From the NCBI RefSeq assembly GCF_902686445.1, contig NC_062219.1, positions 113,213,160-113,277,159 of the forward strand: a stretch of 64,000 nucleotides of DNA. The letters run 5' to 3'. The DNA comes from Sciurus carolinensis (taxonomy: Eukaryota; Chordata; Mammalia; Rodentia; Sciuridae). The notes under the pieces are model-generated. The model ran no database searches. It saw only the letters and a list, made by a program, of their open reading frames with translations, and had not been told where the DNA came from. The position numbers and the translations under genes were made by a program. Shown here in pieces: positions 1 through 11,768 of this stretch (position 1 is its first letter; each line of letters starts with the position of its first letter).

Positions 1-351
1 TGGATGAAAGGATACTGCCCAGCAACCCTTCATAGATACTTTGACTTCCAGTCTCCTGGCTGCAAAACTGCTGCATACAAACAACCCTAACATCTCAAAG
101 GTTGCTGACTATGAACACTTGTTTTTCTCACTTCCAGGTTGACTAAGGCAGCTTGGCTTCAGGCCTTGGGTTGGGTTTAGGTCTGCCTCATAGGCCTCTC
201 ATATTGGGACTAGCGATCAAGAGGCCAAGACAAACCTGCAAGTCCATTCCAGGCCTCTGCTCATGTCAAGACTACAAACATTCTGTTGGTCAAAGCACAT
301 CATATGACTGAGCTTAAAAACAAATAAATAAAGCAGACTTAAAAACTTTTT
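1..351. other. No gene or repeat recognised
   Basis: AT-moderate DNA without a usable open frame, a SINE box B or a recognisable LINE segment. It ends in an A-rich stretch that abuts the LINE-1 fragment on its right. Confidence 0.5.
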
Positions 352-453
352 TAAAAAATGTTTGTTCTTTTTAGATATGCATGACATAGAGTATATTTTG
401 ACATATATAGACCTGGAGTATAACTTATTCTAATTGGGATCCCACTGTTGTGG
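352..453 (-). mobile_element. LINE-1 3' end fragment
   Basis: Read on the minus strand this is the extreme 3' end of a squirrel LINE-1 subfamily. It matches, in opposite orientation, the end of the LINE-1 at about 31.87-32.01 kb in this window, which shares the blocks for a protein-free AT-rich 3'UTR with a TATA-like core. It is strongly 5'-truncated, about 100 bp. An A-rich tail lies at the left end, as expected for this strand. Confidence 0.6.
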
Positions 454-454
454 T

Positions 455-546
455 TTTCTTTATTTTTTTTAATGCAGTGATGGGTGATGGGAATAGAACC
501 CTGGGTCTCATGCAGGCTAGGAAAGTGCTCTACCACTGGCCTGTCT
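455..546 (-). mobile_element. ID SINE (degenerate)
   Basis: Minus-strand ID element: a T-rich left side (its poly(A) tail), then the complement of box B and of the box A region, ending near the phrase for 'taccactgg'. It is diverged, so an old copy. It directly abuts the LINE-1 3' fragment. Confidence 0.6.
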
Positions 547-1654
547 CTCTGTCTATATAGCAAATTCACATAGCAAATCCTTACACAGGAAGAGAGGGAG
601 AGTCTAGTTGGGAATGACAGTCTAATCCACCACCTCTCCCCACTGGCCAACCTCAAGGAAATTAGAGGACACAGAAGCTATCTCACAGCTTACAAAGGTC
701 AGCCTCCTGGGTGCATAGCAGGGCTGTAGAGAGGGCAGAGGTCTTGAGGGACAAAGATATCTGTGCAACACTGTATGAGTTACTGTTCTTAATGATCATA
801 AGACAGTGGCTGATACATACAAAATGCCATGTGAGAGTTTGTTAAATAAAACAGTAAAATATGGTGCCATTGAGAATGATGTTTTCAAAAATATTTAATT
901 AAATGTTTAAAAGACTCATGATGAATTATTAAGTGAAGGAAGTTCTAAAACAGGTATACATTATCAATCACCTTTAAAAAATATAAAGTACCTAGAAGAA
1001 AGACTGAAAGGAAGTTAAGCAAAGTGCTCATGCTGTTGCTGGGTGGTGGAATCCCTGTGAACTGTCCTGTGTTCATCCCTGCTCTGAGTTCAGAACCAGG
1101 TGGCCACACGTGACCTCACAAGGTGTGTGCTACGCAACTTCAGGAAGCCCCATTTCTCCGTCTTTACAGCTCCAGCTTGTACAACCTCTTCCATGGCCCA
1201 CAGTTTCTAAAACACACGTGTTGTTTTTGTACAAATAAAAGCAGTTTTAAAAAACTGTGCCCTTGACTTATCTTCCTAAAACATTTCAAAGACAAATGAA
1301 GTTGACCTAGTTTGTCTTTTTTATTAGAGCACAAAAGAAATGACCCCTGTACTCTAGAACAATTGTTATAAAGGTCTAGACAATCAGGAGTGTACAGACA
1401 TGCCTGTAGAACTGAAAAGTATTGACTTAATGTATGCCACATAAGTAAACATATTTGTCCTGACTTATTGAATTTTTTAAAAACCCTGAGATATATTTTA
1501 TCTACTGGAGAATTCCAGAACTGCTGGATCAGAAATGATGGATATAAGAATAAAATGCTAATATTAAATTCACAGTGGAGAAGATTTAGAGTAAAAGGAT
1601 TTTAAAGTAAAATGATTTCTCTCTCCACACACAAGACAAAAGGAGCCTGGCTCT
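547..1654. other. No gene recognised
   Basis: About 1.1 kb with only short chance frames, all with skewed composition and no domain. No splice-flanked exon candidate and no clear repeat family seen. Confidence 0.4.
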
Positions 1655-1884
1655 TTTTTCTTATTACTTTTTGTTTGTTGGTTTGTTTTGTGTATATGTG
1701 TGGTCGGGGGTATACTGGGGATTGAACCCAGGAGTGTTCTACCCCTGAGTTATGCCCCCAGACCTTTTTTTTCTTTGGAGACAGGGTCTTTCTAAGTTGC
1801 CCCAGTCGACCTTGAACTTGTAATCCTCCTGCTTTATCCTCCCAAGTTGTTGGGATCACAGGCATGTGCACTGTGCTCAGCTAA
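1655..1884 (-). mobile_element. B1-dID dimeric SINE
   Basis: Minus strand. From left to right: T-rich tail, ID-like right monomer with the complement of a tRNA box B (ggattgaacccagg), T-rich linker, then a 7SL-derived B1 monomer ending in the complement of its start (catgtgcactgtgctcagct). Both halves are well preserved. Confidence 0.85.
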
Positions 1885-2498
1885 GGAGCCTGGTTCTTAT
1901 TGGTATCCAACTTCATACCTTCATGTTTCTTGTATATGAGATAATAAATATCATTACTAATTAAGCCACTGAACTTGGGTGTTCTATTCATTGCAGCCAA
2001 AGCTCTTTGAGACTCTCCTCTCCCTAGACAGAGTTAAAAACCCCTCCTCTATGTGCCCATAATCCCTCACCTGTATCTCTATTTTGGAACTTAGCATGCA
2101 GTGTAATAGTCATCTACATGACTTATTTGTAAGATCATCCAAAGAAGTCATGAGTTTTCTTTCATTTTTATAACTACAGTATGCTTCTGGATACCTAACA
2201 CAGAGACATTAGTTCAGTTGCTGTCAGGAATTTATATGCTCACTGTTCTGGGAGGCATGGAGGGGGCTCTTCCTCAAGGTGGAGAAGTGGTGGACCCAGC
2301 TGTGTGCACACACACACAGGAAGTCCTGACACTGTGGGTCAAGGCTGGGCAGAAAAGACCCAGGGAATGCTGCCCAAATCATGAGCCCCTGGTAGTGCAC
2401 TCCTGAAATCCAGTCCATAGAACCAAAAATAACTCTAGGTGCAGGGCTGGCAACCCAGAAGAGTGTGTCCCTTCCTCCATTTGGGCTTGAGGTTCTAT
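1885..2498. other. No gene recognised
   Basis: Includes a short stretch near 2.22-2.40 kb that weakly resembles the antisense of old MaLR LTRs (around 'ctcactgttctgggaggc'), but the match is too short to call. No coding exon seen. Confidence 0.35.
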
Positions 2499-2601
2499 TT
2501 TTATTTATTTAATTATTTATGTTGCTGGGGCTTGAACTCAGGGCCTTGTGCATGCAAATGCAAGGCAGGCACTCTACCAACTGAGCTATATCCCCAGCCC
2601 A
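2499..2601 (-). mobile_element. ID SINE
   Basis: Minus-strand ID: a degenerate T/A tail (tttatttatttaattattta), complement of box B, an inner duplication-like 'tgcatgcaaatgcaaggc', then the complement of box A ending ctatatccccagccc. Confidence 0.85.
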
Positions 2602-2725
2602 CTGGGGTTCTATTTAGAATATTTTATTTTCTTATTCTTTACATTTTGGGAGATTAAAATGTTGGTTGTGTCACAAAGCCAAACTGGAGGATGCAGGATA
2701 GTTGTGAAGCATGGGAATACTGTCC

Positions 2726-2819
2726 TTTTTTTTTTTTTTTTTTGCAGTGCTGAGGATCGGACCCAGGGCCTTGTGCTTGTAAGGTAAGCACTTTAACAAA
2801 TGAGCTATCTCCCCAGCCC
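2726..2819 (-). mobile_element. ID SINE, young type, with target duplication
   Basis: Pure T tail, then the complement of a complete ID body ending ctatctccccagccc. Flanks repeat AATACT(G/C)TCCTTTTTT at about 2714 and 2820, a target-site duplication with one mismatch. Confidence 0.85.
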
Positions 2820-2833
2820 AATACTCTCCTTTT

Positions 2834-3350
2834 TTTTAACTGGCCCTCCAAAATGCCACCCTCCACCCCTGCTGGGACAAAGCCTGTCCGACTTGGTTTA
2901 ATACATGACTCGGGGAACAGAGCTGCAGACACATCTGCAGTCTGCCCATCAGGCTGTCAACTGCTGGCTGAAGCAGAAGTGGATTCAGAAAGCCAGCTCT
3001 GTCTGGCTGACAGGATGTGGGGCGGGAGGGTCTAGCAGGTTGGGGATGTGGGTGGGTTGGAGTGGGAAGATGAGTACATGAACAAAGACATGGACTTCTA
3101 CACCAGATGATCCGCTACTTCGAACTCTTTAAAATTCTTCTCCTTTGGTTTGGATCACTAAGAGGTCACAATGTTTAAACAAGTTCTCCCCGTCTTGATA
3201 TGGCTTTTACTTTCAAATACTAGGGGAAGAGCACCTCTGAACCAGCTGAGGAATGTAGTTGTAAAGCTTGGACTGGTTCATGATATCATTGTATTTTTAT
3301 ACTTTCCAATAGGGTGGCTAGAGTCATCCACAGCAGAAATAGGCAGGATT
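2834..3350. other. No gene recognised
   Basis: Slightly GC-richer unique-looking DNA (about 2.85-3.07 kb). No frame longer than about 76 codons and no identifiable domain. Confidence 0.35.
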
Positions 3351-3535
3351 CTTGCTGGGCTTGGTGGCACATGCCTGAAATCCCAGCGACTTGTGAGGTA
3401 GGCAAGAGGATTACAAGTTCGAAGCCAGTCTCAGCAGCTTAGTCTTAAAATTAAAAAAAAAAAAAAAAAAAAAAAAAGTAGTATTGGGGAAAGTAACTGA
3501 GTGGGGATTGACGCTGGGTTCAACCGGCAGCACAT
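3351..3535 (+). mobile_element. B1-dID SINE (diverged)
   Basis: Plus-strand 7SL-derived B1 half starting 'gctgggcttggtggcac', then a 27-base A-rich linker, then a weak ID-like half with a recognisable box B (gggttcaacc) near 3520 and 'cagcac' after it. The right half is diverged. Confidence 0.65.
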
Positions 3536-3585
3536 GCATTTCCATGTGTGCATACTCATATACATACAGACACACATGGACAGAC

Positions 3586-3613
3586 AACACACACACACAC
3601 ACACACACACAGA
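3586..3613. repeat. (AC)n microsatellite
   Basis: About 14 AC units with flanking imperfect CA-rich sequence, so open frames here are repeat artefacts. Confidence 0.9.
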
Positions 3614-3687
3614 CACACATGATTCTGAGGTTGAAGTTTGGAGCCTCATGTTGAAGGAAAAGTTACTAGTGGCACAGTGCCACTCTA

Positions 3688-3689
<2 letters not shown>

Positions 3690-3742
<53 letters not shown>
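3690..3742. repeat. Compound (GT)n(GA)n microsatellite
   Basis: About 15 GT units pass directly into about 11 GA units. Together with the AC run 80 bp upstream it makes a polymorphism-prone cluster. Confidence 0.95.
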
Positions 3743-5845
3743 GTTCCAAATGGGATATTGAACAAGTCTGATAAACTAATTTGATAAAGTGTCAAAGGTA
3801 GAGAATAGCTATCTATGGCAGATCACTGGAAGCTCATTTGCTGCTTAGCAGTTACTTTCAATGTCTTGCCTCAAAGGAGGGTGTCCTGCAGAGATGTTAA
3901 GCCATATGGTAAGTTTCCTCCGGCAGGGGCTTCCTCTGGCACCCCTCAATCATGGCCTACAGGAAGCTCCTATTTATTGTTCTGCACTCAAGGCAGGACA
4001 GGATTGTAAAAAATGTGGTGAAAGAGATTGGAGCTTTCTAGGTCTAATTCAAAAGGAACAAAATCCAAGTGGTCCTAGAACAGGGACCCTTCAAGTCCCA
4101 CCCTGCTGTAAGACACACTTCACTGCTCAGGCAGAAACAGGAAGTACGTGAATGAGTACACAAACCACCGTGAACGTGACGGTGGCACCATTTGGGGGTT
4201 TACTCAACGGAGTAAGTTGAGCGAATCAGGCTCCATTCAACCAGTCAGAGACAACCTTTCCCTTGAGGCTCCAGAGCCTAATGCTGCCCTAGCTCAAATT
4301 GTAAACAGTGTACCTGCCCCAAGCCCTGCTCCACAGCCACAGTCTCTACATTGCTAATCCTGGCCAATCCTCAAGCAAATGAATCTCCTGGGTTCTCAGG
4401 GGACTGGGCGAGAGTGTAGATGACTCAGTGTGCTCTATCCCCACTATTAGCTAAACAGCTCAAAGAAGTAGTCTATGACTTTGAGTTAGTAAGGTCAGTC
4501 TTATGATGGAATACTTTGTGGCAGGTACAGCAAGTGAGTAGTACATGCAAACCTTTAAGACTAATTTTTGTACCATGAAAGAAAGGGGAAGTTGGAGTAA
4601 GTACACTGAGACTCCAGTTATTTCTGAGTTTGGATGTGATTGTGCTTCATTCATGTCTGCAACATTTCTTCTCATCCATCTGCCTTCGGGGATCTGCACT
4701 GAACGAAGAGTGAGTCACCATTTGGCCACATCTTCTCTTCGGTATTCAATCCCTTAATGTAAAAGAGAATTAGGCAAGAGGATTAAGAGATTAAACAAGA
4801 TTCATTACTGAATTATTAAAAATTAAGCTCTGGCTTAAAATAACCTAGAGGAAATGTGTACAACCACCCAAGAGACACAAAAACTCCTTGTTCACGCACA
4901 ATAGATATTATCTACTAGTTTCTTGATAACATCAATAACCAACAACAATATACTTAAAAGGTATCATTAATATTTCTTCATTCATCAGGAGAGCGTACTG
5001 AACCACTGACAGGGGAGTACAGACTTAGCAATTACTCTAGTCCTGGGAGGGGCTAACCTGGTATCTCTCCTCTGTAACAGGACCAGCTCTTTCCCAGTAG
5101 TGACTCAGTGTTTCCAGTCACTACACCATCAAACTCTTGTGGGTTGGTAAGCCCCTCCGGCAAACTCTGGGGTGGGGCTTAAGTAAGATAATGAAAACTA
5201 GAAGTAAACTTTCCTTCTTCCTTTTTAATGACAGCCTTGGCCTCCAAGTTCACCTTCTCAATCTCTTCATGCCCTCTAGTCTTTCTTTATATAGGAGAAT
5301 AGAGAGTGAAGATCCAGAGAAAATTCTGGAAAAAAAAAAATACATGTTTTGTTTCTTGAGTTTCTCAAAAAAAGTTAAAAGTTTACATTACAGAAAGATG
5401 AATAAAATGCTTAAGATAATGTGATCATAAGCCTTTCATTACATTTCCTTCCTCCCCAGGTATTTCTTAAAATCATAAAATAAGTTTCTTCAGAGCTAGT
5501 TCAGTCTCAGAAAAGACACTTCCAGACTTTTGAGACAGACTCAGACTCTCAAAAGACAAAACACAGGTTTGCTGTCAGAGCTTCTGTGATTTTCAAGAAG
5601 AGGAGTTGTGCTGTTTGTGTGGGCTTCTGTCTAGTAGCCCCCTTAGGAGGACCTGGGTGGGCAACTGGGAGTCTGTGTATCACATGAACTAGTAGCAAAA
5701 TTTTTGTTCTATGTATCTGGTCAGAGAAGTGGGAGGACCCAGCGCTTTCAGGACTCACTGTCAGGAGTTCATGACTCCAGAGGTGAAGACTGAAGATTCA
5801 ACTGGAGCCTTCTGGATTCAGCTGAAGAACACACATCTTAAATAT
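3743..5845. other. No gene or repeat recognised
   Basis: About 2.1 kb of unique-looking DNA. The open frames at 3815-4357 and 5137-5424 overlap in several phases, show no conserved domain and lack a plausible splice context. They are treated as chance. Confidence 0.4.
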
Positions 5846-6195
5846 AGGTAATAGAATTATCTTCATCTATAAGATGGGAGTGGCTAGGCACATTTATTTC
5901 CCACGGTTCTGAAGCCTGGATAGTATGAGAACAGGTGCCAGCATGGTGGAGTTCTGGTGAAGTCCTCTTTCAGATTGCAGACTGCTGTCTTCTCATCATA
6001 TCCTCACGTGGCAGAAAGAGGACTAGTGAACTTTCTGGGGTCTCACGTAAGGGTACTAATCCCACTCAAGAGGGCTCTACCCTAATGACTCCATTACTTC
6101 CTAAGGCCACCTCCTTCTAATACTATCACATTGGGGGATTAAAATTTCAACATATTAATTTAGGGGGAACAAAATATTCAGGCCACAATATTGGT
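5846..6195 (-). mobile_element. MLT1-like LTR (ERVL-MaLR), degenerate
   Basis: Antisense landmarks of MaLR LTRs in order: 'cacggttctg', 'tcctcacgtggcagaaagagg', 'ctaatcccactcaag', 'actccattacttcc', and an end close to 'ttcaggccacaat'. No internal retroviral sequence. Boundaries approximate. Confidence 0.6.
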
Positions 6196-6299
6196 AAAGC
6201 CAGGTTATAAACCCAGACCTATATGACTTCAGAACCTGAGCACCCAATTAGTAGGCAATGCTATGTCTACATTGAGCAAGGTTTTAAAAATAGGGTCAA

Positions 6300-6394
6300 G
6301 GGGGCTGGCTGTAGCTCAGTGGCAGCGTGCTTGCTAGCATGTGTGAGGTACTGGGTTCGATTCTTAGCACCACCTTAAAAATAAAAAACTCTGT
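6300..6394 (+). mobile_element. ID SINE
   Basis: Plus-strand ID: box A 'tagctcagtggc', box B 'gggttcgattc', then a short A-rich tail. Slight divergence. Confidence 0.85.
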
Positions 6395-7264
6395 AAATTT
6401 ATTCATTTTAATTTATACAAGTTTTTTTTGTACTTAATTCTTTACGAGATGATGAATTTTTGGTTTTCTGCTGTTATGTGAGAACATTAGGCCCCAGTAA
6501 CACTTCACTGAGTAAGGAAAAATAAAGTGCTACGTACACTGAAAAAAAAAATTTAAACAAAGTCATTCTGTCCATCTACAACTACAAAAAAAAAAAAAAA
6601 TTGTAAAGAAAAAAAAATAAGACATAGAATTTGTTAGGGATTTTCCAACTTCTCCAAATCCAAGTATAGCAGGCTTGACAGGTGACTCAGCCCTGTCTGA
6701 AGCCTCCTGGGTAAGGCGCTTCCTACCTCAACAGGGGTCGACTCTGTTGTTGGACTTAATGAGTGCTTTTTAAATGCTAAGCTCCAATTTGCCTTAGGAT
6801 TGGATTACTGCCAAGTGCTTTCAAATGCTATAAAATGTAGAACATCTTCACACGTGCTCTCTGAATGGAGTCTGAGATTCTGCAGCATAGAGATCTCTAC
6901 TTCTCTCCTTCACATACTTCTATTTTGGTGCACCTGGGGAAAACTGGCTTGTGTTGAAAAATACAAGCATGCACATCAACAAATAATCTAACATGTAGAA
7001 TGGTGGATAAGACAACCTTTCAAAAGTATCAGAGGAACACATTGAAGATGGGAATGGACTGATTATTTCCATATAGGGCAAAATATCTATTAGCTGGCAG
7101 TTTCTCCTCTTAACTTCTTTTGTAAGAATGATCTTTTCTGTATTTCCTTGACACTTTAGAGAACATGAATATGAAATACTTAGAGTATTGAGACTTAGGG
7201 CTTGTGAGATCAGGTTCTTTCCTGCTTTTCAAAAAATCCTCAAAGATAGATGCCTTAAAATTCA
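6395..7264. other. No gene recognised
   Basis: AT-rich, with two A runs near 6541 and 6586. Nothing assigned to a repeat family and no exon candidate. Confidence 0.35.
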
Positions 7265-7265
7265 C

Positions 7266-7507
7266 ATTTCTTTTTACAATTTTTTTAAAAAAATTATTTT
7301 TATTGTAAACAAATGGGATACATGTTGTTTCTGTTTGTACATGGAGTAACAGCATACCATTTGTGAAATCATACATTTACATAGGGTAATGATGTTTGAT
7401 TCATTCTGTTATTTTTTCCTTCCCCCCCACCCCTCCCACCCCTCTTTTCCCTCTATACAATCCCTCCTTCCTCCATTCTTGCACCCCTCCCACCCCCCTA
7501 TTATGTG
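7266..7507 (-). other. LINE-1 3'UTR with G-rich polypurine tract
   Basis: On the sense (minus) strand this is a G/A-rich tract (complement of the C-runs at 7423-7498) followed by an AT-rich 3' end. Polypurine tracts able to form G-quadruplexes are a known feature of LINE-1 3'UTRs. The same end recurs at 11350-11640 and at 63668-63900. Confidence 0.8.
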
Positions 7508-8978
7508 TCATCTTTCGCTTATCAGCAAGATCATTCGTCCTTTGGTTTTTTTGAGATTGGTTTATCTCACTTAGCATGATATTCTCTAATTTCATCCATT
7601 TGCCTGCAAATGCCATAATTTTATTATTCTTTATAGCTAAGTAAGAGTCCATTGTATATATATATACCACAGTTTCTTTATCCATTCATCAATTGAGGGA
7701 CATCTAGGTTGGTTCCACAGTCTGGCTATTGTGAATTGAGCAGCTATGAACATTGATGTGGCTGTATCTCTGAAGTATGCTGATTTTAAGTTCTTTGGGT
7801 ATAGGCCGAGGAGGGGGATAGCTGGGTCAAATGGTGGGTCCATTCCAAGTTTTCTAAGGAATCTCTACACTGCTTTCCAGAGTGGCTGCACTAATTTGCA
7901 GCCCCACCAGCAATGTATGAGTGTACCTTTTTCCCCACATCCTCTCCAACATCTATTGTTGCTTGTATTCTTGATAATCAACAATCTAATTGGGGTGAGA
8001 TGGAATCTTAGTGTAGTTTTGATTTGCATTTCTCTTAATACTAAAGATGTTGAACATTTTTTCATATATCTGTTGATTGCTTATACATCTTCTTCTGTGA
8101 AGTGTCTGTTCATTTCCTTAGCCCATTTGTTGACTGGATTATTTGCATTCTTGGTGTAGAGTTTTTTGAGTTCTTTATAGATTCTGTAAATTAGCGTTCT
8201 ATCTGAAGTATGAGTGGCAAAGATATTCTCCCACTCTGTAGGCTCTCTCTTCACATTACTGAGAGTTTCCTTTGCTGAGAGAAAGCTTTTTAGTTTGAAT
8301 CTATCCCAGTTGTTGATTCTTGCTTTTATTTCTTGTGCTGTGGGAGTCCTGTTAAGGAAGTCTGATCCTAAGCCAACAAGTTGAAGGTTTGGACCTACTT
8401 TTTCTTCTATAATCTGCAAGGTCTCTGGTCTGATTTCAAGGTCCTTGATCCATTGTGAGTTGATTTTTGTGCAGGGTGAGAGATAGGGGTTTAGTTTCAT
8501 TCTGTTGCATATGGATTTCCAGTTTTCCCAGCACCATTTGTTGAAGACGCTATCTTTTCTCCATTGCATATTTTTGGCACCTTTGTCTAGTATGAGAAAA
8601 TTGTATTTATTTGGGTTTGTGTCCATGTCCTCTATTCTGTACCATTGATCTTTCTGTCTATTTTGGTGCCAATACTATGCCGTTTTTGTTACTATTGCTT
8701 TGTAGTATAGTTGAAGTTCTGGTATTGCGATACCCCCTGTTTCATTCTTCCTGCTAAGGATTCCTTTAGCTATTCTGGATTTCTTATTCTTCCAGATGAA
8801 TTTTATGATTGCTTGCTCTATTTCTGTAAGGTACATCATTGGAATTTTAATTGGAATTGCATTGAATCTGTATAGCACTTTTGGTAGTATGGCCATTTTG
8901 ACAATATTAATTCTGCCTATCCAAGAACATGGGAGATCTTTCCATCTTCTAGGATCTTCCTCAATTTCTTTCTTCAAT

Positions 8979-9076
8979 TTTTTTTTTTTTTTTTTTTTTG
9001 GCGGTGCTGGGGATTGAACTCAGGGCCTCGTGCTTACGAGGCGAGCACTCTACCAACTGAGCTATCTCCCCAACTC
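8979..9076 (-). mobile_element. Young ID SINE inserted in LINE-1 ORF2
   Basis: A 20-odd-base pure T tail, then a complete ID body in complement. It interrupts ORF2, and TCTTCAAT is repeated at 8971-8978 and 9077-9084 (target duplication). It is younger than the host LINE-1. Confidence 0.92.
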
Positions 9077-11349
9077 TCTTCAATGTTTTCAAGTTTTCAT
9101 TGTAGAGATCTTTTACCTCTGTGGTTAGATTGATTCCCAAGTATTTTATTTTTTTTTGAGGCTATTGCAAATGGAGTTGTTTTCCTCATTTCCCTTTCAG
9201 CTGCTCTGTCGCTTACATATAAAAATGCTTTAGATTTATGCATGTTGATTTTATAGCCTGCTATTTTGCTGAATTCATTGATGAGGTCTAGAAGTTTTCT
9301 GGAGGAGTTTTTTGGATCCTCTAAATATAGAATCATGTCATCAGCAAATAGTGACAGCTTAAGTTCCTCTTTTCCTATTTGTATCCCTTTAATTTCTTTA
9401 GTCTGCCTAATTGCTCTGGCTAGAGTTTCGAGGACAATGTTGAATAGAAGTGGTGAAAGAGGACATCCTTGTCTTGTTCCCGTTTTTAAAGGAAGTGGTT
9501 TCAGTTTTTCTCCATTGAGAATGATGTTGGCCATGGACTTAGCATAAATAGCCTTTACAATGTTCAGGTATGTTCCTACTATCCCTATTTTTTTCTAGTG
9601 TTTTGAGCATGAAGGGGTGTTGTATTTTGTCGAACACTTTTTCTGCATCAATTGAAATAACCATATGATTCTTATGCTTAAGTCTATTGACACGATGGAT
9701 TACGTTTATTGATTTATGGATGTTAAACCATCCTTGCATTACAGGGCGGAACCCCACTTGATCGTGGTGCACGATTTTCTTAATATGTTTTTGGATACGA
9801 TTTGCCAATATTTTGTTAAGGATCTTTGCATCTATATTCATCAAGGATATTGGTTTAAAATTTTCTTTCCTTGATGTGTCTTTGCCTGGTTTGGGTATGA
9901 GGGTGATATTAGCTTCATAGAATGAGTTTGGTAGGGTACCCTCCTTTTCTATTTCCTGGAATACTTTGAGAAGTATTGGAATGAGTTCTTCTTCGAAGGT
10001 CTTGTAGAACTCGGCTGAGAATCCGTCTGGTCCTGGGCTTTTCTTGGGTGGTAGATTTTTAATGGCTTCTTCTATTTCATTGCTTGATATTGATCTGTTT
10101 AAATTGTGTATGTCCTCCTGGTTCAGTTTGGGAGGAGCATATGTCTCTAGAAATTTGTCAATGTCTTCGGTAGTTTCTATTTTGTTGGAATACAGATTTT
10201 CAAAGTAGCTTCTCATTATGTTCTGTATCTCAGTGGTGTCTGTCGTGATATTTCCTTTTCCAACACAAATTTTAGTAATTTGAGTTTTCTCTCTCCTTCT
10301 CTTTGTTAGTGTGGCTAACGGTTTGTCTATTTTGTTTACTTTCTCAAAGAACCAACTTTGTTTTGTCAATTTTTTGAATTGTTTCTTTTGTTTCAATTTC
10401 ATTGATTTCAGCTCTGATTTTAATTATTTCCTGTCTTCTACTACTTTTGCTGTTATTCTGTTCTTCTTTTTCTAGGGCTTTGAGCTGTAATGTTAGGTCA
10501 TTTAGTTGTTGACTTTTCATTCTTTTCTGGAATGCACTCCATGCAATGATTTTCCTCTTAGTACCACTTTCATAGTGTCCCAGAGATTTTGATATGTTGT
10601 ATCATTGTTCTCATTAACCTCTAATAATTTTTTTATCTCCTCCCTGATGTTTTCTGTTATCCATGTTTCATTCAATAGCATATTATTTAGTCTCCAGGTG
10701 TTGGAGTAATTTCTGTTTTTTATTTTGTCATCGATTTCTACTCTTAGTCCATTATGATCTGATAGAACACAAGGCAGTATCTCTATTTTTTTGCATTTCC
10801 TAAGGACTGCTTTGTGGCATAACATATGGTCTATTTTCGAGAAGGTTCCATGTGCTGCTGAGAAGAAAGTGAATCCACTCGTTGATGGATGGAATATTCT
10901 ATATATGTCTATTAAGTCTAGGTTATTGATTGTGTTATTGAGTTCTATGGTTTCTTTGGTTGGTTTTTGTTTGGAAGATCTATCTAGTGGTGACAGCAGT
11001 GCATTAAATTCACCCAGAATTATTGTGTTGTGGTCTATGTGTTTCCTGACATTGAGAAGGATTTGTTTGATGTACAGGGATGCACCATTGTTTGGGGCAT
11101 AAATATTTACTATCATTATGTCTTCCTGATTTATGGTTCCCTTAAGCAGTATGAAATGTCCTTCTTTATCCCTTCTGACTAACTTTGGCTTGAAGTCCAC
11201 TTTATCTATATAAGGATGGAAATCCCCGCTTTTTTATTGAGTCCATGTGCGTGGTAGGTTTTTTCCCATCCTTTCACCTTTAGTCTGTGGATGTCTTTTT
11301 CTTTGAGATGAGTCTCTTGCAGGCAGCATATTGTTGGGTCTTTCTTCTT

Positions 11350-11768
11350 TTTTTAAATTTTTTTTATTTTTATTGTATACAAATGGGATACATGTTGTTT
11401 CTCTATTTGTACATGGAGTCAAGGCATACCATTTGTGTAATCATACGTTTACATAGGACAATGATGTTTGATTCATTATTTTTTTCCCTTCCCCCCCACC
11501 TCTCCCACCCCTCTTTTCCCTCTATACAGTCCTTCTTTCCTTCATTCTTACCACACTCCTTATCCCTAACCCTAAACCTAACCCTAACCCTAATGCTAAC
11601 CCCTCCCACCCCCCATTATATGTCCTCATCCGCTTATCAGTGAGATCATTTGTCCTTTAGTTTTTTGAGATTGGCTTATCTCACTTAGCATGATATTCTC
11701 CAATTTCATCCATTTGCCTGCAAATGCCATAATTTTATCATTCTTCATTGTGGAGTAATATTCCATTG
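11350..11768 (-). mobile_element. 5'-truncated LINE-1 nested inside LINE-1 ORF2
   Basis: About 419 bp, same strand as its host: the last codons of ORF2 (a KxxGQMISLISG-type end), 3'UTR and a poly(A) read as T-rich sequence at 11350-11372. Flanked by a perfect 14-bp duplication, GGGTCTTTCTTCTT, at 11336-11349 and 11769-11782. It splits the endonuclease domain of the host ORF2. Its 3'UTR carries a telomere-like insertion. Confidence 0.95.
11563..11603 (-). repeat. Telomere-like (TTAGGG)n tract in LINE-1 3'UTR
   Basis: On the plus strand: consecutive CCCTAA-type units with a few variants (CCTAAA, CTAATG). It sits where the sister 3'UTR at about 7480 has only a C-rich stretch, so it is extra sequence within the G-rich tract of the nested copy. 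On the LINE-1 sense strand it reads TTAGGG. Confidence 0.85.

Noticed and set aside
3586..3742. Short cysteine/valine-rich frames
   Set aside because: Translated AC/GT microsatellite.
7746..8159. 137-codon plus-strand frame
   Set aside because: Antisense shadow of LINE-1 ORF2.
11563..11603. True interstitial telomere site from chromosome fusion
   Set aside because: Only about 40 bp, imperfect, and enclosed inside a LINE-1 3'UTR that has its own target duplication.
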